64,000 bases of DNA from Cystobasidium ongulense (taxonomy: Eukaryota > Basidiomycota > Cystobasidiomycetes > Cystobasidiales > Cystobasidiaceae). Within the stretch, counting starts at the first letter, position 1; each line of letters starts with the position of its first letter. A model generated the notes under the pieces. That model was not told the DNA's origin, did no database searches, and worked only from the letters and a program-made list of their open reading frames with translations. Shown here one piece after another: positions 47,006-59,515 of this stretch. The stretch lies in NCBI GenBank assembly GCA_022835595.1, contig BQUP01000003.1:1288975-1352974 (forward strand), written 5' to 3'. Made by a program: the position numbers and the translations under genes.

Positions 47006-47862
47006 TTAGTCATCCCCAGCTGGGACCTCCTCGTCCATTATCCGGACCAAGGTCACTTTCATCTCGGTCGTCTCGTCCCCTCTCAGCACGTCAGAGATGA
47101 AGTGTGCTGTCACTTGATATTGTACCTTGATACAGCAAAGGACGTGTTAGCTGTGAAAAGTGTGCGAATACTGATAGCAAGCTCACCATTTCGAGAGCCC
47201 CTCTGACGACGCCGCACAAGACATTGCTGTACCATAGCCCTTCCCTAGGTTGCTCGGCAGCTCGGCCTGCATTCATTTGCTGCTGCTGCTGCTGACTGCT
47301 CGCAGATGACGGTAGTGCATCTTCAGGCAGCTCTACAAACTCGGTCAGAGGGTTCTCGTCAAAGACTAGGGAGAATTCGCGAATGGGACCTTGTGGGGAG
47401 GGGAAGAGGAGGGTGGGGGTGATGTTCAGAAATGCTTTGAAGGCAATCTGACGAGTCACATATTGATGAAGAGGGTCACAGAGGCATGCCTTTCAGCATG
47501 TACACGAGAAGCAGGTGACAAGAGTGTACCCTCTTTAGCTGCCCCTACCCACCTTGGATAACACCTCGGCAACCTCTCGAAAGTCTCGACAGCGCCCCTG
47601 ACCACTGCGGGCAAGAAAGTCTTCAATTATCCGAGTGCCAATTGAGAATCCCATCTTGTCGAGCTGCTTGTTGACCTGGGCATAGTCTTCGTAGTCTTTG
47701 ATGAGCTGGACGACGAGTGCGCCGTAGGTGAGCGTGAAGAGTTCTGCGTTCTGCGAGCTCGGTCAGCTTGCGGAATAGATGTCAGGGAGACACACCGCAT
47801 ACAAGCTTGTCAGTCCTGCGCCATAGCTCTTCGCCAGCCTGCTTTGGGGTCCTTGTGGCCAT
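47006..47862 (-). CDS. BET3: TRAPP complex subunit BET3
   Basis: Core subunit of the TRAPP tether and Rab-GEF complexes in ER-Golgi traffic. It reads [84 protein letters not shown], then [17 protein letters not shown] and [17 protein letters not shown], an almost complete Bet3 layout. The Cys in GRCRDF matches the conserved acylated Cys region. An insert of about 20 residues, [15 protein letters not shown], lies between the FVELPED block and LWYSN; most Bet3 proteins have a short loop there. Start 47862 ([14 protein letters not shown]) fits the family. Confidence 0.95.
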
Positions 47863-48588
47863 TGCCTCTATCTCTGGACGAGGACGTCGTGTGGACAAGC
47901 TTGAACCTGGAGCGTGTGTAGCGAGAGAGTCGAGTCTCGTTGTATTCTACGTGTGTAAATGTGCTTCTTGATGTGTGTGTGTGTAGCTCCAGCCAGTCGC
48001 CGCTCATCCAACCTTGACGGCTTTCCTCTTTCCTCTTTCTTTCTTTCTCTCACTCATCCACACCTCATCAATTACAATCAACACCCCTGGAAGAGATACA
48101 GCAGCTGGCAGACTCACCCGCAGATAGCAGCCCCAGTCACGCCCGTCACCTCCGCCAGCTCGAACCGTCCTGCCCTCACGCTCCTCCAAGCAGCAGGATT
48201 ATCCAGGACAGACGGCAGCAGCAAAGCACACGCTTAGAGTGCAGCAACCGCAGCCAGAACATGGGAAGCAGCACTCGCAGCACATCCACGCCGTGCTTAC
48301 ACGACTACCACTCGCCGTTCTCGATACGGCGCTCCTCACTTTTATCGTCAATCTCGCCCTCGCCCGCAATTGCTGCCCGCAAAAACTTCGAGACCGCCAC
48401 AGCGGACCACACTTTCATACACCCATCACAACAGCCAGCCGCAGAGTGCGTGCGCGTCCTCTAGAAGGGCCGACACCTCTCTCTGCCCGCACTCTTTGTC
48501 GCTTCCCGCAAGCGACAAGTCCAGACGCCATACACAAGAAAGCGTTTCCCCCCTTGATCTCTAGAGAAAAGCTTTACACGAGCACACC
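47863..48588. promoter_or_regulatory. divergent promoter region, BET3 / IFH1-like gene
   Basis: 726 bp between two head-to-head starts. It contains a CT tract at about 48029-48058 (CCTCTTTCTTTCTTTCTCTC) and further C-rich leader sequence. Long pyrimidine tracts are common just upstream of highly used fungal promoters. No RNA gene seen. Confidence 0.45.
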
Positions 48589-51500
48589 ATGGCACCACAG
48601 CCATATTCAAAGCAGGGTGAGTACTTGCTTATGGGTGTTAGACCAAGTATATGTCATGTGCTGACCACCTTTCCTCTTCCGGCACTCCGCAGACGCTGCC
48701 AACCCAACCGGCAGACCCATCAAAAAAGCGAAACAAAAACAACAACACAACAACCAGAGCAACCTCAATGCACACTCATACAACCACCCTATCATTCTAG
48801 ACGACGACCAGTCGCCTTTCCCGCCTCCACCACCCCCTCCACCGCGCAAAGACAAGCACAAGAAGCAGCACCAAAAGGACAACAAGAAGAAGAGAAGCCG
48901 CGACGAGACCGACAGCGCTGCAGCAGTCAAAGCAGCAGCATTATCCACATCCACTTCATCCGCTCGTTCTCAAGCTGCAGCTGGCCCAGACGCAGATGCA
49001 GAGAACGACGACGACGATGATGAAGCAGACAGTACCCTAAGACGCGGCGATAACGACGACGAGGCAGACGACGAGACCGATACCTCGAGGCACCCCAAGA
49101 AGAAGCTCAAGAAGGCCGCCTCGTCTTCCAATGCGCCGTCTACCGCCGGCAGTCCCAACAAAAGCAAGCCAAACCGTCTCGTCCTCCGTCTTCCCAGAAG
49201 CAAAGGCTTCGGACCCTCTACCAAGAACCCACCCAAGAACAACATTTCACCTGTTCGCAATGGAGTAAGGCATCCATCTGCCTTGTCAAGAACAGTCACA
49301 TCCTCTCCTCAATCCTCCTCGGAGCTATCCGAAGTCAACCTCGACGATCTCCCCGAAGACGCCATTCCAGAATTTGGACTGGATGCTCCCCAGCTATCCG
49401 TTCATTTTGCTGGTGCCTACGACTCGGATTCTTCGGATGGCTATTCTGACCTTCTCAACGACGACGAAGACGATCTCTTGGAAGCTGAAGAAGCTTACCT
49501 CATCGCCGATAAGCTTCACCGACAAGGCAGGCACAGTAGACGAGGTACCACCTCGCCAGGTGCAAAGCGAACATCCGACGGAGCACATTCAGAGGCAGAG
49601 AGCATGACCATGGACACCATCCATGGAGGCCACAGTAGTCATCATCCTATCGACGCACAGTCTGTACTCTTCGAAATTGCCCAACTACGCGACGGCACTA
49701 CAACTTCAGAAGCCGAGGCGGACAGCGCGAAAGAGATTGCAGTCACCTGGTCTGGCGCGGAAGACGATGATATTCTAGATGACCTAGACGAGTTCCTGGG
49801 CATCACAACAGATGACTCGGCAGCCCTTCGTGCAATGCAGAACGACCCGTCTGCTGTGGGAGAGATGAACGACGATGGCAAAACGATGCGCTTCGAAGAC
49901 TTCCTCGGCCAAGATGATGGCTCCGACTCTTCAGACTCTGATAGTACAGAAGAGGAGAGCTCTTCAGATGACGAAGAGCATAGCGTTGCTGCCACTGGAA
50001 CAGACGCCGCTGATCGCGACGACGACGACGACTTAGAGACTACCGGGGATGTCGTCAAGAAAGGAGGGTTCGTTTTCTTCAAAGGTAAGTTTCTGTAATA
50101 GTATTTCTACCTACTCCGCTTCTCATCTAATGACCCAATTGCAGCATCTCACGACGATGATGAAACGGAGAGCGAATGCGATCTACCAGAAGATCCAGAA
50201 GATGATGGCGGTGACACGACAGATACGCTCGATGACACCGACCACCTCGGCATGATACGCTTCGGCATAGAAGCTGCCGAGTCGGACGATGAAGATGGTG
50301 AAGAAGTTCTAGCCAATGCCATCCGCGATCGCAATCTCATTGATGCTCATAACATGGGCCTCAGTGTCTCCATTGAAGCGCTTGCCGAGCAGCCAGAAGC
50401 GGTGGTCCTCAAGACTGCCCGCTCACTCGGTATCTCCACCGAGGTAGCAGCAAAGATCTTGACTACCGTTGGCATGTCTATCCTCATGCGGTCCAATGGC
50501 CATGAGCGACGAGATGTGTTTGCGGAGCCACGTCCTTCCTCTTCGTCAAGCAAAGACCCAGCATCCGCAAATAGTCCAGGTCAACTTGCAAATGGCCCAG
50601 TTTCGCACGAGTCAGCTTCTCATCCTGTCGCTGCTACCTCGACATACTTTGCCCAGCCCAACGGATCTACTGCGACAAATGGACAGTCCACCTCTCAGAA
50701 CGTTAGCAAGACCTTTGAACCTGTTCTAGGCGATTTTGCACCATCTGGTGAAGCAGATCTGTGCGTTGTAGTCGGTGCAACAGATGCCCCTGCCCCTTCA
50801 CCTTTCTCAGCGCGCAAACGAAAAACACGCGCAAGTACTCGGAGTCTTGTAAGTCCTTGTTTGGAGGTTCCCTTGCAACATCTCGCTAACTTCCTCTGAT
50901 TTGGCCAGGCCCACCCATCGCCAAACGGGAGAGGGCAATCAGTCGCTTCGACCATGTCAAGTCAATCAGCTACATCTGCACGTCGATATCACTCGTCGGA
51001 AGAGCCACAATATAACTTTATCCTCGACTTGGACGATCTCGTCGACTCAAGCATGCTTCCTTCAGGCATGAGCAGTGTTTCTGAAGAAGAGGAAGAAATT
51101 GACGATGCGGCCTCTGTCAGTACTGCTCTTGGTGGTACGCCTGCAGGCAATGCCGGAGTAGGTGACGTTTCGCGATGGAATAGAATCCCTATCGGTGCTT
51201 TCAGATCTCAGAACCCTACAGAGTTCGCATCCATCGCGACTGCTGTCTTTAGTGGATCAAGAGACCCCGCCGCAACATACGACTTGAGTTTCCATGAAGG
51301 TGTGTCACTTTCGAATAGCGCAAGTAGAAGCAGAAATAGCCGGTACATTCCAGTGTCGCCTGTTTTATTTCCTGTTGGACAAACCTTCAAGGCCATTGCA
51401 GCAGTCAAAACCCGGAAGGACAGACGGAGGGAGAAGAAGGCGGCTCGGGAAGGAAGCCGAACTGCGAAGGTCAAGCTTGAAAACGGACAGTCTACCTCGA

Positions 51501-51673
51501 GTCGATCACGAGCCTCATCGTCTCGAAGGAATAGTGCCTCGAATGACAACTTCCTGCGCTTACCTCAAAGCCAGCAAAATTCACTGCCATCCGACGGCCT
51601 TACTCACCATGTCTCGCCTTTGTTCGCCGGCGTGTCGACTGGCATGTCGATACCGCCTTTGTCTCTCTCGTGA
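48589..51673 (+). CDS. large acidic nuclear protein, possibly IFH1/CRF1-like
   Basis: Product of about 930 residues from four exons: MAPQPYSKQ, then a long exon, ASHDDDDETES..., and AHPSPNGRG.... Mostly disordered, with basic stretches (KKRSRDE, PKKKLKK) that could be nuclear localisation signals. A block FAGAYDSDSSDGYSDLLN followed by EEAEEAYLIADK-like acidic sequence resembles the 'YDSD.D.YN...D..E.EE..I' block of fungal Ifh1-type coactivators of ribosomal protein genes. RWNRIPIGAFRSQ further on could match the forkhead-binding part. Late in the protein is KTRKDRRREKKAAR. Identity is an inference from these two short blocks; nothing else is diagnostic. Confidence 0.5.
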
Positions 51674-52451
51674 TTCCTTATGTGGAAGACACTACTTTTT
51701 CGGTTGGAGCTCGATCTCCCTTCAGTACCGCGTGTAGCGTACTTCTGTTTCTCTCCTCTCCTCCAGACTACAACCGTTGTTGCCAATTTTACTCTGCACT
51801 CTCTCCTCTGCTCTGCTTTCGACGTCAAGAAACGCGAGCTCCGTACAACAATCACTTCGAAAACAACGACTCTACAGCAACGGACATGCACCTTTTAAGC
51901 GACGATTCACACACCCTGTAACCTAAATCTAATCAAAATGCAAATCAAGTCAGTCAACGGGTCGCCAATCCTGTTTTTCATCTCACATGTCTTTCCCTTG
52001 GGCTGTCTATGCTCCCAACTGGGTATGGTATCTAGCTCGCTTTCCAAGCAGGTCTAGGCTTCTACTCACTGGGCGTGCTCTCTTCCTGCTGGCACACTCC
52101 TATGCAGATAGTACGTGTCTCTGCAGACAGCCCTGTCGTTGTTGTGTATATAGAGCTTTTTTCCTTTCATTTCCTTTGTGTTTGGGGGTCGTTCGCTGAT
52201 TCTGCAATGGACCCAGAAGCATGCAATGCAGCTTGACGGCCTGTTGGACGTGTATCGACAAGGCTATACTGTCCTTTGGCGCACCTTCTAATCGCAGATG
52301 GCCGGCTTTGTAGTAAATCCGAAGGATTGTTGATCGGAGGAGTTAATCAAGTCATTTATAAGTGCAACTCCGACGATTAACAACGCTCTCTTTCTTCCTT
52401 CCAATTGCTGCTTTGATTAGAAGAGAGTTAGCCCGCACACTGCCATCAGCC
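51674..52451. other. intergenic stretch, IFH1-like / SDR
   Basis: 778 bp between co-directional genes, holding a 3' UTR and the SDR promoter. No recognisable gene, RNA or repeat. Confidence 0.4.
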
Positions 52452-54000
52452 ATGCCTGGAAGACTCGCGAACAAGGTCGCCATCGTGACAGGCGCTGGAT
52501 CGTGAGCGTGCCATTCGACAGCTAGCTGTGGAGGACTTGCAACGCTGACACGACTGTGCAAAGCGGCATTGGCCTCGAGACGGCCATCCTGTTCGCTGCT
52601 GAGGGTGCCCACGTCGTCTGCGCCGACATTCGCTACGACGCTGTCGAAAAGACGCTCTCTCTGATAAGCGAAAAGGTCAGTGATGCGCCCAGGGCGGTCG
52701 CAGTCAAGTGCGACGTGGGCAAAGAGGCAGAGATCAGGAGCATGGTCGACAAAGCCGTCGCCGAGTTTGGCAGGCTGGACGTTGTCTTCAACAATGCTGG
52801 CATCAGTAGGTGGCGTCGAGGGCTGAATTGCATACATGCCCTTGCAGTGGTAGTTGTGAATGGAGCTGACCTGACCTGTCCTGCCAGTGCACTCGCAAGA
52901 CGACGATGGTGAGGCTGAGATGACTGGCGAGGTATCGCTGTTCGCCTAGTTGACGTTTCCTCCCCAAACAGCCTTGAACACAGAAGAAAAGATCTGGGAC
53001 CTGACCCAGCAAATGTGAGTGTCCATTCTCGTCTGGCTTTCCACACCAATCTGACCATTTCCTCCTCTCTCAGTAACGTCAAAGGCGTCTGGTGGGGTTG
53101 CAAGGTGAGGCCCAGTCAAATCTATTTGAGCAGACTTGCAGCTGACACTCCGACTCCCCCAGTATGCTATCCTCGCAATGCGCAACAACCCAGAAGACGC
53201 AAGTAAAGGCCTGCGTAAGGGTGGCTCCATCATTAATACCGCCAGTTTCGGTGAGTATTTTCTATAATGCTCCTAGGGCAAGTTTCGCAACTGACGTCCC
53301 TGCATTGCTATCCTGTCACCAGTCGCCAGCATGGGTGCTGCAACTCCTCAAATCGCATATACTGCCTCCAAGGGTGCTGTTCTCGCCATGACCCGTGAGA
53401 TGGCCATGGTACACGCCCGCGAGGGTATCCGCATCAATGCTTTGAGCCCGTACGTGGTTTACCGCTCTTCATAATGTTCTCCAAGTCTGACTATCTGTGT
53501 ACAATGCAGAGGACCGTTGAGAACCCGTAGGTCACGCTTTCTTTTCTCATCTCCCACCATCGAGTCTGAAAACTGACTGATCCTCCACCACAGCCCTTCT
53601 CATGGAGTTCTTGAACACGGCAGAGAAGCGAGATCGACGAATGGTTCACATTCCAATGGGTGAGTCGTGCCCCTTCGCCTGAGTCCTTTTCATAAGCTGA
53701 TTGTCTTGTTGTGTAGGTCGCTTCGGAGAGGCCATCGAGCAAGCCAAAGCTGCTCTGTTCCTCGCATCCGAGGACTCTTCATATATGACTGTATGCTATT
53801 TGTCTTTGGTGCTTCTGGCATATAAGCTGACAGGAGGATCGCTTGCAGGGAACTGATTTCAGAGTCGACGGCGGCCTTACACAGTGCTATGTTGTGAGTC
53901 TATTCGCCCTTTGCGAAGTAATGGTGCTAATCACATCTCCTACCAGACTCCGGAAGGCGAGCCAGTCCTCGCCGCACCTCGGAATGCAATTGGTCAGTAG
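52452..54000 (+). CDS. short-chain dehydrogenase/reductase (classical SDR)
   Basis: NAD(P)-dependent oxidoreductase of the classical SDR family, about 300 residues; substrate unknown. Motifs in order: VAIVTGAGSGIG (cofactor loop), CADIR (Asp after beta-2 suggests NAD preference), CDV, FNNAG, the catalytic YTASK, and SPGPLRTP. It ends DFRVDGGLTQCYVTPEGEPV. About ten exons, among them 21 nt (52888-52908) and 17 nt (53510-53526); both are required to keep the frame through NNAGIMHSQDDDALNTEE and NALSPGPLRTPLLMEF. All splice sites are GT-AG. Start 52452 (MPGRLANKVAIVTG) is the usual SDR start. Confidence 0.9.
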
Positions 54001-54287
54001 GGTTCAGAGACACGCATACACATTATACGCATTCACGAGTAATTACTTGCAAGGTATACCCGTCTCCCTTGGCATGCATGCAGTAGATAGTAGTTGCAAC
54101 ACCGTCATCTAGATTTGTCCAAAACTCGGCCGTATGATAGCTAGCGGACAACAGGCAACAATGCCACTCTGCAGCCGAGCCAACTTGCCAGAGTGTAGGG
54201 TGTGCTTTGCCTGTCCAGGTGCCTTTCGATCACCCGCTTGAGAGCACACATCTTGCAGCTCTCGCTTGGATTGCCTCTGCACCACCA

Positions 54288-56354
54288 ATGAAGACACGAC
54301 TGACGCCGAATGGTAGAGCCGTCTGGCAGTGCAGCCATGCTCCCCGTCTGGCTCGCCGGCGCTGTGTCTCTTCCACCGCTGGAACACTCCAAAAAGCCGA
54401 CTTGCTGTCCAAGATTTACGCGCCGACGTCAAAGATCAACAGCAAGCAGCACGGCGACAGCTTGAAGAGCCTGCAGTACCTGCTGAAAGGAGGCTTCGTC
54501 CGCCAGGTGTGCTGAAGGACACTCGGAAGATTGTACCGCACCGGGATACTGAGACAGCTTTGCGGCCAGTCGTCTGCAGGCATATACAGCCTGCTACCGT
54601 TGGGACAGCGCGTTATTGACAAGCTCTCGCTGATTATCGAAGATGAGATGTATGCTATTGGTGGGTGCGGAAGAATGGCATTGACATCTTTCTAAATTGG
54701 CTGAACAGTACCTTTAATACTCAGGAGCATCAAAAGTCACACTTCCGCATCTACTACCCCCGGAACTATGGGAGAAATCAGGAAGATGGGAGTCATCGGG
54801 TCCAGAGGTGTGCATGATGTCTTCGTTTTATCACGGTTGCCAAAAGCTGAACACAGCCCGCAGCTATACAGACTCAAGGATCGCCGCGAGTCTGAAATGC
54901 TACTTGCACCGACCCACGAAGAAGAGATCACTGCTCTTGTAGCTGCAGATGCTCCCAGCGAACGAAACCTACCGGTACGGCTATTTCAAATCGGTGAGTG
55001 TTGTACTTTCTTTCACTGTCAGAATCCATGTTACGAGTATTAAACATCAGCGACAGGTCGGAAATTCCGTGACGAAGCTCGACCACGAGCTGGTCTGCTA
55101 CGCGGCCGGGAGTTTCTGATGAAAGATCTCTATACATTCGACGCTAGCGAGGAGCTGGCGGAAGCAACATACAACGATGCAAAGGAAGCTTATACCCGGA
55201 TATTTGATCGTATAGGACTTCCATACCTCGTGGTGAGCGCAGTAGTCCGCACAGTACGGTAGACGGCAGCCTCGGTCTGAGCCACCTGTTTCTTTAGGCC
55301 GAAGCCGACACAGGGAACATCGGTGGTAGCTCTTCCCACGAGTTCCATTACGCATCTCCTGGTAAGTTAGTCTGATGGAAGGCCTAATGGACTTTAGCTA
55401 ATCGGCTCTACAGTGGGAGAAGACACCCTCATAACCTGCCAGTCGTGCCGATACGTTGCAAATTCCGAACTTGCCAAGTCGACCACGACGCCACCTCCAG
55501 ATATATTGAACGAGCTAGACGTGTCTGCCCATCTCTTAGACTTGCCGACACACAACGCATTGGGTATTGCTATTCTACGCAAAGACAAGCCATTCAACAT
55601 GAACAAAGCTAAGAACGTAGATCCTGAAGCACGTCTACTACCGGCTTTGACACGCGATATCGATTCATGGGATTCTCTCAGTATTCTGCTCGACGAAACT
55701 TGCGTGACCGTCGATGGCGAAGCACTCATGAACGTCGTCAACCGAAGTTTGAACGATACTCCACCTATGACTGTATGGCCAATGCCGCCAAGCTATACAG
55801 TCGGTGACTTCCGCGTAGCTGAAGGAGGAGAGAAATGCACAAATTGTGGGGGCAAGCTCCAAGCTACGACATCTATAGAAGTTGCGCATACTTTCCTGCT
55901 TGGCACGAAATATTCTCAGGCTCTCGATTTGACCTTCGCGAGGACGCATCAAACCAAGCAGAGCAAAGAGTATTATCAAATGGGATGCTATGGAATTGGA
56001 GTGACGAGGCTCATGGGCTCGATTGCGGAACTTAAGTGTGATGACAAGGGTTTGCGCTGGCCGTTATCCACAGCGCCATACAAAGCGTGCTTTATTGTTT
56101 TAGACGCCAAAAATCTGGAAGACGCCGCATCCATCGCGACCAATATGAATGCCGATGTAGTCATCGATGACCGGTTCGACCAGTCGTTCGGCAAGCGGAT
56201 ACGAGATGCAGAATTGATAGGATATCCGTACGTCGCTGTCCTTGGACGCGAGTGGGAAACCAACAGAAAGATAGAACTACATGAGCGAATGACAGGTGAT
56301 AAAGGCTCCTTCACCGAGGCAGATTTACGGACACGGCTCGGTCAGTCGGTATAG
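54288..56354 (+). CDS. mitochondrial prolyl-tRNA synthetase
   Basis: Charges mitochondrial tRNA-Pro; class II, bacterial type (PARS2/AIM10 family). Arg-rich N-terminal leader [15 protein letters not shown] fits a mitochondrial targeting peptide, so start 54288 is chosen over an upstream Met at 54207. Then [13 protein letters not shown] joined to [17 protein letters not shown] (acceptor CGGCCAG), [33 protein letters not shown] (motif 2), [11 protein letters not shown], an editing-type insertion region with [14 protein letters not shown], and motif 3 [18 protein letters not shown]. The C-terminal anticodon-binding domain ends RTRLGQSV. Six exons, about 560 residues. Confidence 0.93.
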
Positions 56355-56505
56355 GGTCAGTGAATGCAGCTAGAGATTAATGTAGTGTATGTGAAAGAGG
56401 TTTGCGTTGAGTACCGAGTCAAGTCATCTCTTCGAATGTATTGTTGTCACAACATCAGGCTACTACGCATCAATACTAGGTGGAAATTATTGGAATGTTG
56501 ATATG

Positions 56506-57752
56506 TCACGAATAGTTGCGAATTAAACCCTCGTACTGTGTAGGTGGCGATGTATCTCAGTTCTGTCAGCGGATGGCATTGCTTACTGGCGAGCGAGGTA
56601 CCTACCAAAGACCATGCAATACCACTGCTAGCTGCTTTACGTATGCACCGCAAGGTGACTCCTCTGAAGAAGCCTACTGGACCGGTTTCGCGTAAGATTA
56701 AATTGGCTGTCTGCAGGAGCCGTATGTATTTCTCAGGTTGTATCTGCCGCCTTGTTTTAATTGTATCGAAGGGAGCGGTTGCCAGTGTTGAAAAGCCAGC
56801 CGCGAAAGCGCCTGGAATGCGATGTTAGCCTAGCTTTCTGTCTCCAGAGTTCAGAGGTCAGACTGTGACGCACCCGCCGATGCATCTTTCGTTGTCTGTG
56901 GCATCCACCGTGAGGAGGATAATAGGTGTTTCGCCTGCTCGTACGCTACGAGGAATATGCCGGCGGTAGGAGCATCTCGTATTGTAGTTGGCCAGAAGCC
57001 TGCAAATAGACCTTTTGGTCCTTGAGTGGCAAGAATGTCGCGTATGGCGGCTGATATGCCTTGGGACTTGAACAAGCTGGACTCCATGCGTGTCTTGACG
57101 ACTGTCATTGGCATGAGGATGAATCCGACCGAGGTTCTTGCTGTTGCGCCAGCTATGAGATTGCCGCCTGTAGAGTTTGGCAGGACCGACCGCAGTTGGC
57201 TGGGATCACACAGTCATCAGCAGAGGTCTCTGCATTGATGCTAGTCGGGTACAGCGCACTTCAAGCTTGCAAAGTAGAGTGCGACTCCAGGAACGTTTCT
57301 GTAGGGGCTACTTTCAGCATGTCAGGATGTCGGGGGGACGGTCGCTGTGAATCGCCCCACCTGGCGATGGTTGGGGTGGTGCCGCGCCATAGTCCAGCGA
57401 GGCCGTCGGTCCTGAGGACCAGCTTTGCCAGCGCGAGTGTCCTGCCTCTGCAGTGTCGACGAGCTTCCTCGGTCAGTATGGGAGGTGGTCAGTCTGTCTT
57501 CCTCGATCATCGGCGCACCTCGAGGACGCCGCCGCCGCCTGCGAGCTGCCAGCCGACAGGACCAGCGAGGCGTCGCCTTGCTGCAGGCGTGTCTTGAGGA
57601 GGTCGAGGGGCTGCGTGCTGGTTTCTCAGCGTGGCTTCTCTCTCCCGGTTCGAATGGCCCACCTGCAGGATCACACAGCTCGTCAGGCCAGACAGCGCGC
57701 CCGAAATCAGCGAAGTCCGCGTCTTTGCTTTTGGCGGGCCATTCTGCGGCAT
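56506..57752 (-). CDS. HEM25: mitochondrial glycine carrier HEM25 (SLC25A38)
   Basis: Imports glycine into mitochondria for the first step of haem synthesis. Carrier signatures PLDLLKTRLQQ, MPMTVVKTRM and PFDTIKTRR mark the three repeats. GLWRGTTPTIARNVPGVALYF and GLFAGFWPTTIRDAPTAGIF are the SLC25A38 wording. The last exon reads YEGLIRNYS then stop. Six exons. Start set at MPQNGPPKAKTRTSLISGAL (57752), giving the family's usual short leader; an in-frame Met at 57845 would leave only 21 bp to the METTL4-like start. About 300 residues. Confidence 0.9.
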
Positions 57753-57866
57753 CCGTGTAGACTCGCTGGTCAGGGAGCCACTGGATTCGACTCGACTGGC
57801 GGGCGGGAGGCAGTCTGGCTTTTCCGTGTGCGCTGGTGGAAGCACAAGAGCAAGATAGTTTTCATC

Positions 57867-59515
57867 ATGGCCAGCTCGCCACTAGAACTACGGAAGACGG
57901 GTGAGAAGGTGTGAACAGCAGCGAGGGAAGATGAAGCTGATGATGTGCAATTCTTTCCCTACTGACTGACTGACTGACACTGACGTCGACCGGCAGAGAC
58001 CGCCATCCTCGTCCAGACAGAAGCCGGACATGCCTTGCTGGACCCATATACTACCCTACTAGGGCCTGGCATACCTCTCCCATGGAGGATTAAATGTTCC
58101 AGCACGCCCCGAAGCATACCTTATGATGGTCTGCCTGCTCCATCGACCTCGTCTCCCCGCACAAAACGCCGCAAGGTAGCTCGAGATGTCAGCCAGAACG
58201 AGCAAGCGAATATCGACTTGCACTCTGAACTGCGAGAGTGGCTTCCAATGGCCATTGATCAGGTCAGACAGGCGTGGATTAGTGCTGACTCGACTACTTG
58301 GTACCGTACCGACCGGTTATCACACCTCGACCCTGACAAAAACAATGTGCATGACCATCCAGTTGATCTTGTCGCCTGGGGCAGGGAAGTCGACGAAATC
58401 AAGTCTCTACAAGGTGACTCGGAGGAGACTTTAGATCTCATTTTCAGTCTCGACAGTATGTGCTTCTCCAGTAGACAGAGCTTGTGTTGATCGCTGAAGA
58501 CATGTTTCACTGCACAAGGCTCAGGCAGCAACAAGCCTATGACTGCCCTATTCGAGAAAATACATCTGAACACGCAAAATAGCGTGCACACCATCAAAAC
58601 TCCTGCTGCTTCCTATCTGGTACCACCACGGTCGGGCTTTCTGATGGCGGACATGACGAAGTGGCATCGCATGCTGTCTCCTTTCCGTGAGCCACGATGA
58701 ATGAATAATGTACTGTACGGGTGCATTCTTGACGCCATTTCGTTGCAGTGACAACACATCATTTCAACGTGGTTATGCTTGGTGCGTCACAACAGCAGAC
58801 AGACTATCAGATGAATGCGTATTGACGTTGTATAAAATCGCAGACCCTCCATGGCGAAGCAAATCAGTACGACGCTCTGGCAACTACGAGGAAATGGACA
58901 TGTACGACCTATACAAGATCCGTCTGCCTGAACTTCTCCAGGGATCGGCAAAGAAACATCCAGTTCTAGTTGGCGTATGGATTACAAACCATGTCAAATG
59001 CCGCCGCTTCGTACGTGACAAGCTGTTGCCCTCTTGGGGCGTCGAGGGCATAGTCAATTGGTATTGGGTGAAAGTCACAGCAGGCGAGGAAGGGAAGGAG
59101 ATGGAGACTGGGGGCCTGCCTGTGTGGAGCTTTGACGGACCATCTCCTCGGCGGTGCTACGAAGGTCTCATGTTGGGCTATTACAACCCTAAAGATTTGG
59201 CAGTCGAAAGGGAGTTGCCGGATAAGAAAGGCTTCTTAAGTGTCCCACTGGAGCACTCCCGCAAGCCTTTGGTGATGGGTAGGTGAAGTATACCGATGGT
59301 CAACAAAATCAGGAACTGATGTGTCTCATTGTGGTGAAATAGACCTTCTCCGACCATACATATATGGACAGGGGGAACGAGTGCTCGAGCTCTTTGCGAG
59401 ATATACCCCTGATGGGGGAGGGAGCGAGGATCTGTGGTTCAGTGTTGGGAACGAGCCCCTCAAGTACAACGAGGTGGAGGCCCACTGGACGAAGGGGAGT
59501 GAGTGCAAACCTTGA
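57867..59515 (+). CDS. METTL4-type MT-A70 adenine-N6 methyltransferase
   Basis: Predicted N6-adenine methyltransferase; animal METTL4 acts on U2 snRNA and has been reported to act on DNA. Five or more exons: MASSPLELRKT, ETAILVQTEAGHALLDPYTT..., a second domain ending PRSGFLMADMTKWHRMLSPF, then HHFNVVMLDPPWRSKSV. DPPW is the catalytic motif. Next, LLQGSAKKHPVLVGVWITNH, LPSWGVEGIVNWYWVKV, RCYEGLMLGYYNP, and a C-terminus WFSVGNEPLKYNEVEAHW typical of METTL4 rather than METTL3/14. About 420 residues. A (ACTG)4 run lies in intron 1 (about 57961-57976). Target in this organism unknown. Confidence 0.87.

Noticed and set aside
57640-57665. GGTTCGAATGG, resembling a tRNA T-arm
   Set aside because: It lies in an intron of HEM25, the second half of the B box does not fit, and no cloverleaf can be drawn around it. 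No tRNA gene was found in the window.
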